Below are positions 35,370-36,646 of a stretch of 36,646 nucleotides of DNA, piece after piece. The notes below the pieces were generated by a model. It saw nothing but the letters and a program-made list of their open reading frames with translations. It did not search any database and was not told where the DNA came from. A program made the position numbers and the translations under genes. Source of the stretch: Chromatiales bacterium (GTDB lineage: Bacteria; Pseudomonadota; Gammaproteobacteria; SZUA-152); contig JALSHB010000223.1 of NCBI GenBank assembly GCA_026982475.1, positions 1-36,646 of the forward strand. Direction: 5' to 3'. Within the stretch, counting starts at the first letter, position 1. Every line of letters begins with the position of its first letter.

Positions 35370-36646
35370 ATGCAACCGATGGACCAGAAACTCGTCATCG
35401 ATCTCGACATGATCCGCCGCCACGACAAGTCCGGCCCCCGTTACACCTCGTACCCTACCGCGGTGCAGTTCCATGAGGGCTTTGGCGAGGCGCAATACAA
35501 GGCCTGGGCCGAGCGCACCAACGAGATCAGCCGCGCCGCCGACAGCCCCACGCCGCTGTCGTTGTATTTCCACATTCCCTTCTGCGACACCGTGTGCTTC
35601 TTCTGCGGCTGCAACAAGGTTTCCACCAAGGACCGCAGCCGCGCCGCGCCGTACCTCGAACGGGTGCACAAGGAGCTGGCCCTGCAGTCGGCGCTGTTCG
35701 ACGACGATCGCAAGGTCGATCAGCTGCACTGGGGCGGCGGCACCCCCACCTTCATCAGCCACGACGAGATGCGCGAACTGATGCGCGTGACGCGTGAGCA
35801 ATTCCCCCTGCACGACGACGACACGGGCGAATACTCCATCGAGATCGACCCGCGCGAGGCCACCGCCGAGACCATCGACGTGCTGCACGAGATCGGTTTC
35901 AACCGCATGAGCCTGGGGGCCCAGGACTTCGATCCCAGGGTGCAGATCGCCGTCAACCGCATCCAGAGCGAAGAGGAGACCTTCGCCACCCTCAACGAGG
36001 CGCGCAAGGTGGGTTTCAAGTCCATCAGCATCGACCTCATCTACGGCCTGCCGCATCAGACGGTGAAGAGCTTCGCCGCCACCGTGGACAAGATCATCGC
36101 CGCCGAGCCGGACCGCCTGTCGGTGTTCAACTACGCCCACCTGCCGGAGATGTTCAAACCACAGCGCCGCATCAACGAGGCCGACCTGCCCTCGGCGGCG
36201 GAAAAGCTGGAGATCCTGCAGAACACCAACGAACAGCTGTCCAAGGCCGGTTATGTCTACATCGGCATGGACCACTTCGCCAAGCCCGACGACGAGCTGG
36301 CCGTGGCCCAGCGCGAGCGCACCCTGTACCGCAACTTCCAGGGCTACTCCACCCATGCCGATTGCGACCTGATCGGCCTTGGCATCACCTCCATCGGCAA
36401 GGTGGGCGCCACCTATGGCCAGAACCTCAAGGGCCTGGACGACTACTACGCCGCCATCGACGCCGGCCGCCTGGCCATCTTCCGCGGCCTGGAACTGGAT
36501 GCCGACGACCTGCTGCGGCGCGAGGTGATCAGCCAGCTCATCTGCCACTTCTCGCTCATCGAGGCCGACATCGAAAAACAGTTCGGTATCGATTTCCGCG
36601 AGTATTTCGCGCCGGAGATGAAACAGCTGGAGGGCTTGCAGGAAGA
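35370..36646 (+). CDS. hemN: oxygen-independent coproporphyrinogen III dehydrogenase (3' end cut)
   Basis: A radical-SAM enzyme that converts coproporphyrinogen III to protoporphyrinogen IX without oxygen in heme synthesis. About 425 residues are visible of an expected ~455, the rest lying beyond the window. GPRYTSYPTAVQF begins the fold. The iron-sulfur motif is FHIPFCDTVCFFCGC (Cx3Cx2C), followed by LHWGGGTPTF, SIEIDPRE, RMSLGAQDF and DLIYGLPHQT. The FCGC cysteine is the extra HemN-type residue, which favours true HemN over HemW. ATG 35370 gives the family N-terminus; a GTG at 35358 is an in-frame alternative. It lies downstream of prmB. Confidence 0.97.
   Translation, partial: MQPMDQKLVIDLDMIRRHDKSGPRYTSYPTAVQFHEGFGEAQYKAWAERTNEISRAADSPTPLSLYFHIPFCDTVCFFCGCNKVSTKDRSRAAPYLERVHKELALQSALFDDDRKVDQLHWGGGTPTFISHDEMRELMRVTREQFPLHDDDTGEYSIEIDPREATAETIDVLHEIGFNRMSLGAQDFDPRVQIAVNRIQSEEETFATLNEARKVGFKSISIDLIYGLPHQTVKSFAATVDKIIAAEPDRLSVFNYAHLPEMFKPQRRINEADLPSAAEKLEILQNTNEQLSKAGYVYIGMDHFAKPDDELAVAQRERTLYRNFQGYSTHADCDLIGLGITSIGKVGATYGQNLKGLDDYYAAIDAGRLAIFRGLELDADDLLRREVISQLICHFSLIEADIEKQFGIDFREYFAPEMKQLEGLQE

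Overview
The window looks like a GC-rich gammaproteobacterial chromosome. The order dnaE-accA-tilS, gluQ close to dksA, and the short QueF all fit that group. A DsrC/TusE-family gene, a CysZ-like membrane protein and a c-type cytochrome fused to an SUMF1 domain make a sulfur-oxidising relative (Chromatiales or Ectothiorhodospira-like) plausible, but this is inference and no species can be named.

Layout. (1) 9-2005: a CRISPR array of 28 palindromic 36-nt repeats and 27 spacers, cut by the left edge, with no cas gene in view. A degenerate repeat stub and a candidate structured RNA follow it. (2) 2354-3613: an HD-GYP c-di-GMP phosphodiesterase. (3) 3771-6952: five co-directional genes, the most unusual part of the window. 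They encode a DsrC/TusE-like protein lacking the penultimate cysteine, a DUF1931 doublet histone-fold protein, a fusion of a ribosome-hibernation (HPF/RaiA) domain with sigma-70-like regions 2 and 4, a small unknown protein, and a thioredoxin-HEAT fusion. (4) 7195-14663: dnaE, accA, tilS and a diheme cytochrome c-SUMF1 fusion. (5) 14932-15872: a SlyD-like isomerase and a hicBA toxin-antitoxin pair. (6) 15965-19373, minus strand: gluQ, a small unknown gene and acs. (7) 19472-22692: DUF3579, dksA (minus), a HAD phosphatase and an aminotransferase. (8) 23176-26693: a signal peptidase I, then on the minus strand an FGGY sugar kinase overlapping cysZ, and queF. (9) 27070-36646: smc, a cupin (minus), a SIMPL-domain protein, a chemotaxis receptor, prmB, and hemN running off the right edge.

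The intergenic regions are rich in dispersed palindromic and MITE-like repeats. They include a 300-bp duplicated block, a 222-bp element with perfect 34-bp inverted ends, inverted copies of an element on both sides of queF, REP-like hairpins, and a recurring 20-bp hairpin found inside or next to several of these elements.

How the genes may work together. Most of the window is housekeeping: replication, fatty acid synthesis, tRNA modification, chromosome segregation, acetate activation, heme synthesis and translation-factor methylation. The 3771-6952 cluster joins four themes: sulfur/thiol sensing, DNA compaction, ribosome hibernation and transcription control. I read it as a candidate redox- or starvation-responsive dormancy module. 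That reading rests on domain content and gene order only.
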